Shown here: one piece after another, positions 14,954 to 21,806 of the stretch
How positions within the stretch are numbered: the first letter of the stretch is position 1
How the letters are laid out: each line of letters opens with the position of its first letter
Source of the DNA: CAZKXU01 sp964556665
Lineage (GTDB): Bacteria > Bdellovibrionota_C > UBA2361 > CAZKXU01
NCBI GenBank assembly: GCA_964556665.1
Contig: CAZKXU010000054.1
Location: forward strand, 1-23,004
Reading direction: 5' to 3'
Length of the DNA stretch: 23,004 nucleotides
Program-made: the position numbers and the translations under genes
The notes under the pieces: generated by a model
The model's database searches: none
The model's input: only the letters and a program-made list of their open reading frames with translations
Told to the model about the DNA's origin: nothing

Positions 14954-15591
14954 AAAGTGCACCGCCCTGCCCACTCCTTTAAGGCTCGCATACCAGATGT
15001 ACCAACCTTATGACCTACATTGTCCTGATGAAACTCCCCTTCCCAGCCAAGCCCTTTGAAATAATCATACCCAGACTGCGCCTTTTCTATCGATACAGTT
15101 TTATCTAACTTACCATGCGCTATAAAAAAGTTAGGCCCTCTACTACTGGCCGAATCTATTTGAAATACTGCTCCCGCTAGAAGAGCGATCCCTCGAAACA
15201 GCTCCGGATAGCGCTGCGCAACCACTGAGATCAGCACTGCTCCCTGTGAAAAACCGATGGCCAGACAACACGACGAGGTAAGGTTATAATAAGCCTTACT
15301 GTGTTGAACAAAGTGCTGCAAAATATCTGTAGCCAATAGGATGTTTGACTTTGAATTCTCTACATCCAAGACATCCCACCAGCTGAATCCGGATACTTTA
15401 TCAGTAAATGGAGCCTCTGGTGCGATAATATTGCAATGATCCGGGAGCAGCCTTCTAAAGGTCCACATCAGATCCCAATTCCCCGATCTGCCATGCACAA
15501 GATAGACAAGTGGAGCAGCTGGATCCTGAATCAATAATTTATGTTTGAGTTCAAGTACTCGTTCCGCATCAGCGGAGGAAGAAACGATCAT
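14950..15591 (-). CDS. Alpha/beta-hydrolase, phospholipase/carboxylesterase family
   Basis: A 213-residue predicted serine hydrolase of the carboxylesterase/YpfH-like group. The nucleophile is in AIGFSQGAVL (GxSxG), the acid in AHGKLDKTVS and the histidine in NVGHKVG, in the family order and spacing, so a complete triad is present. YLVHGRSGNWDLMWTFRRLLP early in the protein is the oxyanion-hole strand region. The substrate cannot be told. I chose the ATG at 15591, 4 bp after the upstream stop; an in-frame TTG at 15666 would add 25 basic residues overlapping the upstream gene and looks less likely. The gene is followed by the ATGA-coupled nuclease-like gene. Confidence 0.85.
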   Translation of the reverse strand: MIVSSSADAERVLELKHKLLIQDPAAPLVYLVHGRSGNWDLMWTFRRLLPDHCNIIAPEAPFTDKVSGFSWWDVLDVENSKSNILLATDILQHFVQHSKAYYNLTSSCCLAIGFSQGAVLISVVAQRYPELFRGIALLAGAVFQIDSASSRGPNFFIAHGKLDKTVSIEKAQSGYDYFKGLGWEGEFHQDNVGHKVGTSGMRALKEWAGRCTL

Positions 15592-15595
15592 TACG

Positions 15596-15931
15596 CTATA
15601 CTTGCCGATTTTTAGCTGTTTGGCGAGTGTTCTTTTTTTTCTTCGGTGGAGGTGTTCGGCCGGCAACAGTTTTTAGTCCGGAGACTATTAGTATCGTATT
15701 TGGATCGATGCTAAGATAGTTGCAGATCGAACGGAAGGAGAAGAGATAATCATCCTCTTTACTAAGGAAGTATTCTCTGGCGCGGCGACCTGCCTCTCCA
15801 TTGTGATTTAACTCAATCATTGCATTCATAAGAATTGCGCTCATAAGGTTGCGCTCTGATGCAGACTCATCGAGAGGCTCATGGTCCTCATATGCAACAT
15901 AAATAGCTGTATCTTTTCGATCTTTTGCCAT
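15596..15931 (-). CDS. Small conserved protein of unknown function with Lys-rich tail
   Basis: A 111-residue soluble protein. The segment RRAREYFLSKEDDYLFSFRSICNYLSIDPNTI (about residues 49-80) looks like a motif I associate with short hypothetical proteins of deltaproteobacteria (W/YF.S.DD..FSF..IC..L.IDP..I), whose function I do not know. The C-terminus is strongly basic (TPPPKKKKNTRQTAKNRQ), suggesting nucleic-acid or membrane contact. A run of eight A residues in the coding strand (15633-15640) encodes part of the lysines. It heads a three-gene operon with the esterase and the resolvase-like nuclease. The ATG at 15931 is supported by a purine stretch upstream. Confidence 0.72.
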   Translation of the reverse strand: MAKDRKDTAIYVAYEDHEPLDESASERNLMSAILMNAMIELNHNGEAGRRAREYFLSKEDDYLFSFRSICNYLSIDPNTILIVSGLKTVAGRTPPPKKKKNTRQTAKNRQV

Positions 15932-16021
15932 TTAAATAGCTCTTATAGAAGTAAAACCAGTTTATATACCCACTAAGTTATGATGCTAACTATCGTCAAA
16001 AATCATCAAAAATATCACATT

Positions 16022-16048
16022 TAAGCTGTTTTTCCGTACTGTCGATAT
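16022..16048 (+). promoter_or_regulatory. Sigma-28-like promoter candidate for the small acidic protein
   Basis: TAAG (16022-16025), 15 nt, then GTCGATAT (16041-16048), close to the broader sigma-28/sigma-D pattern TAAA-N15-GCCGATA(A/T). A sigma-70 -10 reading TATAAT (16046-16051) overlaps it but has no good -35. The mRNA would start near 16055, about 63 nt before the ATG. Confidence 0.4.
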
Positions 16049-16117
16049 AATAATTGAAGGAGTAACGAGGACGGTAGTTTTACATTTAAAACAGACCAAT
16101 AAGCCAAGGAGGGCAAA

Positions 16118-16369
16118 ATGGGTGTTGAAAATATTAATGCATTAAATAAAGGCATTTATAAGTCATCCTCTCTTCCCAAGAGAATCGAGAAAGAGGTCAA
16201 ACAAACCTTTACCGAAGAAGCTGTTACCTTTGAACATGATCGTCGACAGAAGCAGGAGCAGCATTCACAAAACCTAGAAGATCAAGCACACGAGCATTTA
16301 GAAGAAGATGCTGATGGTGTTGAGGACAGAACCTCAAGACAAGAGACTGCGTTAGATCTAACGGTTTAG
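16118..16369 (+). CDS. Small acidic hydrophilic protein of unknown function
   Basis: An 83-residue protein with no hydrophobic segment, rich in Glu, Gln, His and Asp, probably largely helical or disordered (for example RRQKQEQHSQNLEDQAHEHL). The start is secure: AAGGAGGG lies 4 nt before the ATG. I recognise no family. Its promoter region has a sigma-28-like site resembling the one before the flagellin-like gene, hinting at a motility-related regulon (inference). It is followed by strong inverted repeats that probably end the transcript, and it converges with a membrane protein gene. Confidence 0.72.
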   Translation: MGVENINALNKGIYKSSSLPKRIEKEVKQTFTEEAVTFEHDRRQKQEQHSQNLEDQAHEHLEEDADGVEDRTSRQETALDLTV

Positions 16370-16399
16370 TGTATCAGACAACTCTAGTAAATCTAAAGT

Positions 16400-16471
16400 A
16401 AATGTGACGGTTCTATTTATTGAGCCATCTAGTCCGGTGAGGAGAACCCGAAAAATAGAATCGTCACATTT
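16400..16471. repeat. 19-bp inverted repeat after the small acidic gene
   Basis: AAATGTGACGGTTCTATTT (16400-16418) and AAATAGAATCGTCACATTT (16453-16471) pair with one mismatch around a 34-nt loop. There is no T-run after it, so it is not a classical terminator; it may protect the mRNA end, bind a protein, or be the remnant of a tiny inverted-repeat element. Confidence 0.75.
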
Positions 16472-16487
16472 TATCAGTATAATAAGT

Positions 16488-16506
16488 GGGGCCAATTGCT
16501 GGCCCC
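16488..16506. terminator. GC-rich hairpin between convergent genes
   Basis: GGGGCCA, a 5-nt loop and TGGCCCC form a strong stem between the stop codons of the small acidic protein gene (plus) and the membrane protein gene (minus). T-runs are weak on either side, so it is only a candidate bidirectional terminator. Confidence 0.5.
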
Positions 16507-16532
16507 TTGCTGTAACCATATCGATGTTGAGC

Positions 16533-17000
16533 TCAGAAGTACATTTCCCTGAACAACAGACTTGAGCAAAAAGATAGCAACCCACCCATCACTAATGCAG
16601 CAAAAGCTGCAACCACAGCAACCACCCAGAACCAGATGAAGCTTGCTGAGTAGTAATCGTATTGACTTCCGAAGAAGTCAAAGATCTTCAAGGCGCACGG
16701 CTTCCATAGGCATACTGCCGTGAAAATGCCAACAAACGAGTAGATGATTCCGTACACTACTTTCCACAGCCCTCGATAGGGAAGATAGGTGCCTGAGCCC
16801 TTGCGGCGACCTCCTATTGAATCTGATTCTTCATTAGGAAGAAGCTCAAACTTTCCTCCGATCAAGAGCAGCACAACTCCGATGCAGTATGGGGCAAACC
16901 AGGCCTCATGCTCTTCAAGAACATGCCGGCCAAAGAATGTGCCCAATACTACCACCACAGCAATTTGGCCAAACTTCATGAAGGCAAGGAACCCCAACAT
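16533..17000 (-). CDS. Multi-pass membrane protein of unknown function
   Basis: A 155-residue protein with about four hydrophobic helices (roughly residues 7-24, 36-50, 78-98 and 117-146) and a short charged loop between the second and third (NEESDSIGGRRKGSG). I recognise no family. The ATG at 17000 is fixed by an excellent ribosome binding site, GGGAGG, about 8 nt upstream; an upstream TTG extension would be non-hydrophobic and lacks such a site. The gene stands alone, convergent with the small acidic gene and downstream of the histidine kinase gene with about 220 bp in between. Confidence 0.78.
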   Translation of the reverse strand: MLGFLAFMKFGQIAVVVVLGTFFGRHVLEEHEAWFAPYCIGVVLLLIGGKFELLPNEESDSIGGRRKGSGTYLPYRGLWKVVYGIIYSFVGIFTAVCLWKPCALKIFDFFGSQYDYYSASFIWFWVVAVVAAFAALVMGGLLSFCSSLLFREMYF

Positions 17001-17143
17001 CTTGAAACCTCCCAATGAGCACAATCGCTCGTTGGAGGCATCGTTACATAATAATAGGTACAATTCAACTGAGAACTCTCACGCAGGAGAAAAAGCTACG
17101 AAGTATTCGTACGACTTCTAATGGTTTTTCGTAGATAATGAAT

Positions 17144-17181
17144 CCTCTCCGTGTCCTCTGTGGTTAATTTTTTATTCTAGG
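17144..17181. repeat. Intergenic motif with tandem 9-mers (CACRGAGGA-like)
   Basis: The plus strand contains TCCGTGTCCTCTGTGGTTA, whose complement carries two near-identical neighbouring 9-mers, CACAGAGGA and CACGGAGAG. From memory, very similar strings recur between genes in unrelated genomes; their role is unknown to me. It lies upstream of the membrane protein gene and downstream of the kinase gene. Confidence 0.4.
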
Positions 17182-17221
17182 AGCCATTAAAGAATGAGGA
17201 TTTAATTTATGTTACACTCTA

Positions 17222-19144
17222 CTAGTGCATCAGATCATCCTGCTGCGCACGAAGCTTTAGCTTTTCATCGCTCTTTTTATCCTTATCTTGACCTTTAGCC
17301 GAAACCTGTTTCTTATGATCGTCGATCAGCGCCTTTACCGTGATTCCAAGATCTTTTAACGAAACAGGTTTTATTAAGCAGCGATCCGCGCCGGATTTGA
17401 GATATTTTTCAATATCAAAAACAAAAGCCTTGCTACTGATAAGTATTACTGGAAGCGAGGAAAGCTGAGGCTCCTCCCTGATCAATCCAAGCGGATCCTC
17501 CGATTCGTTGTCTACGATATTATTATCAATTATTACAAGATCGATAGAGCTACCGATCAGACGCTTAGCTTCAGCACTACTGGCCGCGAGGAGCGGAACA
17601 AACCCCACATGTGAAAGATATCGCGCTAACATATTACGCTCCGCCGCATCACGCTCAATGACCAGCACCCCCTCACCTGCGCCACGTACGCTGGCTTCCT
17701 GCAATACCTCCTCGCTAATTGGTACGTCTAACGCTGCGACTGCCTTAAAAATGATCCAGAAATGACTTCCCTTTCCAGGCTCAGAGGAGAAATCTATACT
17801 AGCACCATTGACCTCCGCCAAGCGTTTGGTAAGCGGCATCCCAAGACCTGTCCCAACCTGATTCATCGAATAATCATTATCTACTCTTTCAAAGGCAGCG
17901 AAGACTTTATGCCATTGTGAACGCTCTATTCCAACACCGGTATCTTTTACATTAATTTTAATCTTACTGCCTGGCATGCGCTCAGCCCAAACCTCAATTT
18001 TTCCACCATCAGGGGTGTATTTAATGGCATTAGTAAGAAGGTTAATTAACATCTGCCTAAAATGACGCTTATCACAGGAGGCGTGCAGACTATCTGTTGA
18101 TGGAGTGTAGGTAAGCTTGTGGTTCTTTGCCTCGGCCTGAGCTCTTACATTAGCACTGACCTGTCTTAAGGTTTCTACGACTGGGATATCAACTAACGTA
18201 GGTGTTATCTTTCCTGATTCTACTTTTGCGTAGTCTAGTACATCGTTTATCAATTCAAGCAGGTGCTCCGCATTGCTACGCACCATCCCTAATGTTTCTA
18301 ACTGATCAGGAGTGACAGTACCGCAAAGCCCATCTATAACCAACTCAACAGCATTGAGCATTATTCCAAGCGGCCCTCGCAATTCATGACTTAAATTAGC
18401 AAGAAATCCGGTCTTTGCCTTAATCGACTCCTCTGAGGATCTCTTCATGCGCACAAGTTCGGTTGAATACTCACTATTTAGAATTGCAAGTCCGCTCTGT
18501 AGTGCGAGAAGTCTTGCAATCTCCCGATCTCCATGCGATGGGAGTATGCCCGCCTTTAACCCTACACGTAGAGTTCCCAAAACTGCCCCAGAGAAGGTAA
18601 TAGTCTGGATTAATACATCCGGACTCTCCTCACTTTTTTGCCCCTCAACAGCACCTGAAAGCATCGCTTGGCTGCTAACACGAAACGGCTTTCCCAACAC
18701 AAATGAGGAATGATATAATCCCGATTCTTTATCATACAGCGCTAGCTCTGCCGACTCTGCTTTTAGTAGCTTATAAGCCTGGGCCACAATTCGCTCTAAA
18801 GATCTAGTCAACTCCTCCTTACTATTAATGCGGCGCTCCATCAGGTTTAGGGAGAGCACACCTTCTTTACGTTTTAGCTCAGAGACTACATTGTCAAGGA
18901 TCGCTTCAAACGGCTTGAAACGGGTTTCGATACTGAGATCTTTAGCTGTAACAGAGATCGAGCTATAGATCTCATTTCGCCAGAACCAAAAGCTAAGCAC
19001 CAGACTCCATCCAAGTAGATTAAGTCCTGCCATAGTTTTAGGAGTTAACCAGGCAGGATTAATGCCTGATGTGACTAAGACAACAGGTATAACGGCGAGC
19101 GTCACAATGACTAAAAATACGAATGCCTGCGCGGATCTCTTCAT
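17222..19144 (-). CDS. Hybrid sensor histidine kinase with C-terminal receiver domain
   Basis: A 640-residue membrane kinase. Two transmembrane helices (about 8-27 and 40-58) are separated by a very short loop, so the sensor is probably the cytoplasmic GAF-like region at about 110-230. A HisKA domain follows with the phosphorylated His253 in FLANLSHELRGPL, then an ATPase domain: N-box with Asn372 (LINLLTNAIKY), G1 DTGVGIE (401-407) and G2 GTGLGMPL (431-438). A receiver domain follows at about 490-610, with Asp540 as the likely phosphoacceptor, acidic partners Glu497 and Asp499, and Lys592 in the LIKP motif. The tail is charged and probably disordered. No response-regulator gene is adjacent, so its output partner is elsewhere. 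The gene is divergent from a LysM-type lipoprotein gene. The ATG has a -10-like TATATT only 9 nt upstream. Confidence 0.94.
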   Translation of the reverse strand: MKRSAQAFVFLVIVTLAVIPVVLVTSGINPAWLTPKTMAGLNLLGWSLVLSFWFWRNEIYSSISVTAKDLSIETRFKPFEAILDNVVSELKRKEGVLSLNLMERRINSKEELTRSLERIVAQAYKLLKAESAELALYDKESGLYHSSFVLGKPFRVSSQAMLSGAVEGQKSEESPDVLIQTITFSGAVLGTLRVGLKAGILPSHGDREIARLLALQSGLAILNSEYSTELVRMKRSSEESIKAKTGFLANLSHELRGPLGIMLNAVELVIDGLCGTVTPDQLETLGMVRSNAEHLLELINDVLDYAKVESGKITPTLVDIPVVETLRQVSANVRAQAEAKNHKLTYTPSTDSLHASCDKRHFRQMLINLLTNAIKYTPDGGKIEVWAERMPGSKIKINVKDTGVGIERSQWHKVFAAFERVDNDYSMNQVGTGLGMPLTKRLAEVNGASIDFSSEPGKGSHFWIIFKAVAALDVPISEEVLQEASVRGAGEGVLVIERDAAERNMLARYLSHVGFVPLLAASSAEAKRLIGSSIDLVIIDNNIVDNESEDPLGLIREEPQLSSLPVILISSKAFVFDIEKYLKSGADRCLIKPVSLKDLGITVKALIDDHKKQVSAKGQDKDKKSDEKLKLRAQQDDLMH

Positions 19145-19246
19145 GGCGGTAAGAATATACTATTACAGTGAGTAAGATGCTAAAATCATTAGAAAGATTT
19201 CGTAAATATCTCTACGTATCTTTCTACTCCTAGTAAAATCAGACGA

Positions 19247-19275
19247 TTGCGAAGCTCTGATTATATTTCTATACT
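19247..19275 (+). promoter_or_regulatory. Promoter of the LysM lipoprotein gene (near-leaderless)
   Basis: TTGCGA (19247-19252), exactly 17 nt, then TATACT (19270-19275). The ATG is at 19283, 7 nt after the -10 box, so the transcript would begin at or right before the start codon. There is no Shine-Dalgarno sequence, in agreement. Confidence 0.6.
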
Positions 19276-19282
19276 TTTCCGT

Positions 19283-20137
19283 ATGTATCGTGCCCTTATT
19301 ATTACACTTCTTTTCCTTGTTTCCTGCTATCCCGTACCCGAGACAGCATCAACCCTAAGTAATCAGGGTATTTTAGCGTTAAGTGGTACAAACCCTTATC
19401 TTGGTTCGAATCTTCTTATCTCTAAAGAAGCTGAAAAAAGTAGCTATTTTTTTAATTTCCTAGTTGGGAGAGGTGCGCCGGTCGGCCTTGAAGTCAGATC
19501 AAACACATTACGTAGTGAAAGTTTACATCTCTACTACCCTAAAGAGCTTGAATTTTATATCGCTGAGCTTGATACCCACACTAAGCCACCAGAATGGATA
19601 GTACGCGGTCCATATGCAATCAATCGGGAGCAGTATCGAGAGCTTAACAGAATGAAGGAATCCATGGATGTGGAGCCTGTATTTATGATTTGGGGGAAGC
19701 CATACCGTTTTAGCGCAAAGCATGATCATCCTAAGGTAAAGGTATTACAAGCGCCGCCCCTACCTACTCCTAAACCGACGATAAAACCTAGAGTTAAGCC
19801 TAAGCCACAAACAGGAGAGACAGCTGAATCATCAGCTCCTACACAGGTTATAAATCCGCTAGAATTCAAGCCGCTTAATACAGATCAACAGGCGATCGCC
19901 ATATCTAAGGGATTTGCTGAACGTGCAGATAATGGAGATTTAATACACACCGTTAAGCTTGAAAATGAGACGATAGAGCGGATTGCTAAATGGTACACCG
20001 GCACTGATCACAACGGTAAAGAGCTTATTACTACTAATGGCCTAAGTGAAGACCCGCTACTTTTACCAGGTCAGCGAATTAGGGTGCCGCTAAAGCTGAT
20101 AAAACAGCTTAAAAGTATGCCATCTGAGTTTAAGTAG
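19283..20137 (+). CDS. Lipoprotein with Pro-rich linker and LysM-like C-terminal domain
   Basis: A 285-residue predicted lipoprotein: signal MYRALIITLLFLVSC with Cys15 in the lipobox. The N-terminal half (about 30-160) is an unrecognised beta-rich domain with aromatic residues. A Pro/Lys-rich linker (PTPKPTIKPRVKPKP) follows at about 165-190. The last 60 residues read HTVKLENETIERIAKWYTGT ... NGLSEDPLLLPGQRIRVP, a LysM-type fold with the LxPGQxIxVP ending, which would bind peptidoglycan glycan strands. The likely picture is an envelope lipoprotein tethered to a membrane and holding the cell wall. The ATG at 19283 is chosen because it gives a compact signal peptide; an upstream in-frame TTG (19247) is the -35 box of its promoter. 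The small coiled-coil gene follows 63 bp downstream. Confidence 0.83.
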   Translation: MYRALIITLLFLVSCYPVPETASTLSNQGILALSGTNPYLGSNLLISKEAEKSSYFFNFLVGRGAPVGLEVRSNTLRSESLHLYYPKELEFYIAELDTHTKPPEWIVRGPYAINREQYRELNRMKESMDVEPVFMIWGKPYRFSAKHDHPKVKVLQAPPLPTPKPTIKPRVKPKPQTGETAESSAPTQVINPLEFKPLNTDQQAIAISKGFAERADNGDLIHTVKLENETIERIAKWYTGTDHNGKELITTNGLSEDPLLLPGQRIRVPLKLIKQLKSMPSEFK

Positions 20138-20200
20138 AGTCGGAACCCTACTCCTCACAACCAGCATCTCTAGTACAGTACGTTTTTTGAAGGAGAGGTT

Positions 20201-20428
20201 ATGAGCACAGTTGATAAATTAATGGACATTTCTAGTCGTTTAGAGCAGTTAGAGAATAACGCGGAGTGGATTGCCAAGGAAACTGTGCAAACTGACAGCT
20301 CTGTCTCCCAGACAAGTACCCTCATAATGGCACTAGCAGACGATATACGGGAGCGTGTGTGCGCATTAGTATCTGAGCTTGAAAATGTCAAAACTGAGCT
20401 TTTAGAGGATGAGGAGACGATCCATTAG
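20201..20428 (+). CDS. Small coiled-coil protein of unknown function
   Basis: A 75-residue acidic protein with no signal or membrane segment. Hydrophobic residues recur every three to four positions (MDISSRLEQLENNAEWIAKE, then ALVSELENVKTELLEDEE), so two helices or a coiled-coil are likely. The start is secure: AAGGAGAGG lies just before the ATG. I recognise no family. It is probably co-transcribed with the LysM lipoprotein and is followed by the large palindromic element, which may end the transcript. Confidence 0.7.
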   Translation: MSTVDKLMDISSRLEQLENNAEWIAKETVQTDSSVSQTSTLIMALADDIRERVCALVSELENVKTELLEDEETIH

Positions 20429-20832
20429 CCTCTAAGTTGTTCTGTAACCGTTACGGGATATGGTGGTATGCATTATCCTAAATCCGGCAGTTGCCGGATT
20501 TAGTTCACCTAGAAGAAGCAGTCCCAACCCCTTTTTTAGGCCGAAAAATGCCCGAAAACAGCTCGGCTATAGGCTCACCCTTTGGGTGAACCAGCGAACT
20601 TGATAAAGCTTCGTGTTTTCGCGCATTTTTCGCCTTTTCTTACTTCGAACTGCTCCTTCTAGGATTATCCTAAATCCGGCAACTGCCGGATTTAGGGTGA
20701 ACGGCTAAGTTGTTCTAACTAGCCCAAGATTTATCTAATTAATTCAACATGATACAAATTATCTGAAGCAATTTGCCTTCTAAATTGGATTAGGTTATGT
20801 AAGTTAATCAAATCCTTTTTAGAGGTACTAAC
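20429..20832. repeat. Gene-free region with a nested palindromic element (core 20472-20702) and flanking 12-bp direct repeat
   Basis: Two perfect 26-bp palindromes (CTAAATCCGGCA-2 nt-TGCCGGATTTAG) at 20478-20503 and 20670-20695 have centres GT and AC, so one is the reverse complement of the other. Moving inward, CCTAGAAGAAGCAG (20508-20521) pairs with CTGCTCCTTCTAGG (20650-20663), then AGGCCGAAAAATGCCCGAAA pairs with the region near 20610-20635, and the apex is the hairpin TCACCC-ttt-GGGTGA. The whole is one long imperfect inverted repeat of two ~100-bp arms, shaped like a MITE or a large structured RNA. CTAAGTTGTTCT occurs on both sides (20432-20443 and 20705-20716), possibly a target duplication. 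GTAACCGTTAC (20444-20454) is a small palindrome next to the left copy. From 20717 to 20832 there is only AT-rich upstream sequence of the next gene. Confidence 0.8.
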
Positions 20833-21252
20833 TTGGAAGCGGTATTAGCGAAAGAGGTTGTAAAATCAGAGCAGTCGTTAGAATCAACAACCATTCTTGA
20901 AAGGTTAGGCCTTAAAACTCCATCAAAAGAGATGATTATCCTTAGCAGCCTGATCGCTTTATTGCAGGTCTTAGACGGAGTATTAACTGCTATCGGGATT
21001 AGTCATTTTGGAACAGCAGCAGAGGCTAACGGCCTGATACGTATTCTGATGGAGAGATTCGGCTATGTTCCTGCATTAATCACGGTCAAATCGTTCGCCT
21101 TAGTAGTAATTGTAGCGCTTTGTTACCTAAGTGGATCGGTTCCTTGGCTTAAAAAAGCGATGCAGGGGATTGCTGTTATATACCTTGGAGCAGCAATAAT
21201 CCCTTGGAGCGCAGTACTTATCTCCAAAGTCTGGTTGACCTGGTATTTTTAG
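20833..21252 (+). CDS. DUF5658-like membrane protein
   Basis: A 139-residue protein with about 30 soluble N-terminal residues and three to four transmembrane helices (roughly 34-55, 77-98 and 105-135). LLQVLDGVLTAIGISHFGTAAEANGLI followed by PALITVKSFALV matches the pattern I associate with DUF5658 ('..LD..LT..gl..G..EANpl......al..K'), a family of unknown function. The start is a TTG at 20833 with AGAGGT 6 nt upstream; no ATG lies closer than the first membrane segment. The Rrf2-type regulator gene follows 54 bp downstream on the same strand. Confidence 0.78.
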   Translation: MEAVLAKEVVKSEQSLESTTILERLGLKTPSKEMIILSSLIALLQVLDGVLTAIGISHFGTAAEANGLIRILMERFGYVPALITVKSFALVVIVALCYLSGSVPWLKKAMQGIAVIYLGAAIIPWSAVLISKVWLTWYF

Positions 21253-21291
21253 TCCCCAATAGAAGCAGTATTATCCTGATTACAGATCTGA

Positions 21292-21297
21292 TAGAAT
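21292..21297 (+). promoter_or_regulatory. -10 candidate for the Rrf2 gene
   Basis: TAGAAT (5 of 6) lies 9 nt before the ATG at 21307, which has no clear Shine-Dalgarno. I see no good -35 at the right distance, so this is weak; if real, the mRNA would have a leader of about 3 nt. Confidence 0.3.
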
Positions 21298-21306
21298 ACT
21301 TACTAT

Positions 21307-21771
21307 ATGAGAATAACACGTTGGGGGGAATATGGCCTTCTGTGCTGCCTATACTTAGCACGCAAGTCGGACGATACTGCAGTTGGTGCAACTGAAATCG
21401 CTGAGGACCAGGGAATTCCTGTACAGTATGCACAACAGATCTTACACCGCCTCAAAAAAGGTGGAATAATAAAGAGCGTACGTGGTCCGCATGGAGGATA
21501 CAAACTTCTAAAGCCTCCTAAGGATATCACATTAAAAGACATTCTCTATGCAGCGGAAGGAAGAACGTTTGAGATAATCTGCGATACCGATCCGATTAGA
21601 CCTGGGGTATGCGATTTAAAATTAGACTGCGGACTAAAGTCAGTTTGGCAGGAGCTTAAGGTTGCAATAGACGATCTACTCGCCTCGCACAGTCTATCAT
21701 CAGTTGCTGAACGACATCAGCTCATTAAACCGGAGACACTGGTGCGGCTTGGAGCAGGGACAAGCCCATAA
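21307..21771 (+). CDS. Rrf2-family transcriptional regulator (probable iron-sulfur sensor)
   Basis: A 154-residue DNA-binding regulator of the IscR/NsrR/RirA family. The N-terminus has the winged helix-turn-helix (MRITRWGEYGLLCCLYLA, then GATEIAEDQGIPVQYAQQIL and the wing VRGPHGGYKLLKPPKDITLKDI). The C-terminal cluster-binding loop has Cys92, Cys102 and Cys108 (C-X9-C-X5-C). These three residues could hold a [2Fe-2S] or [4Fe-4S] cluster; the first spacing is longer than the C-X5-C-X5-C of IscR, so the sensed signal cannot be assigned. No isc or suf genes are adjacent, so it is not clearly IscR. Confidence 0.9.
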   Translation: MRITRWGEYGLLCCLYLARKSDDTAVGATEIAEDQGIPVQYAQQILHRLKKGGIIKSVRGPHGGYKLLKPPKDITLKDILYAAEGRTFEIICDTDPIRPGVCDLKLDCGLKSVWQELKVAIDDLLASHSLSSVAERHQLIKPETLVRLGAGTSP

Positions 21772-21806
21772 ATATAAGTTTAGAGACTTTCTGGGGAATG
21801 AGGTGG

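Noticed and set aside
15633..15640. dnaX-type -1 frameshift at the A-rich run (A AAA AAG)
   Set aside because: The heptamer is in the right phase, but the esterase frame is +1, not -1, relative to the upstream gene, so -1 slippage would not enter it.
19247..19282. TTG start extending the LysM lipoprotein by 12 residues
   Set aside because: The TTG is the first half of a -35 box at exact spacing from TATACT, and the extension would lengthen the signal peptide with no ribosome binding site.
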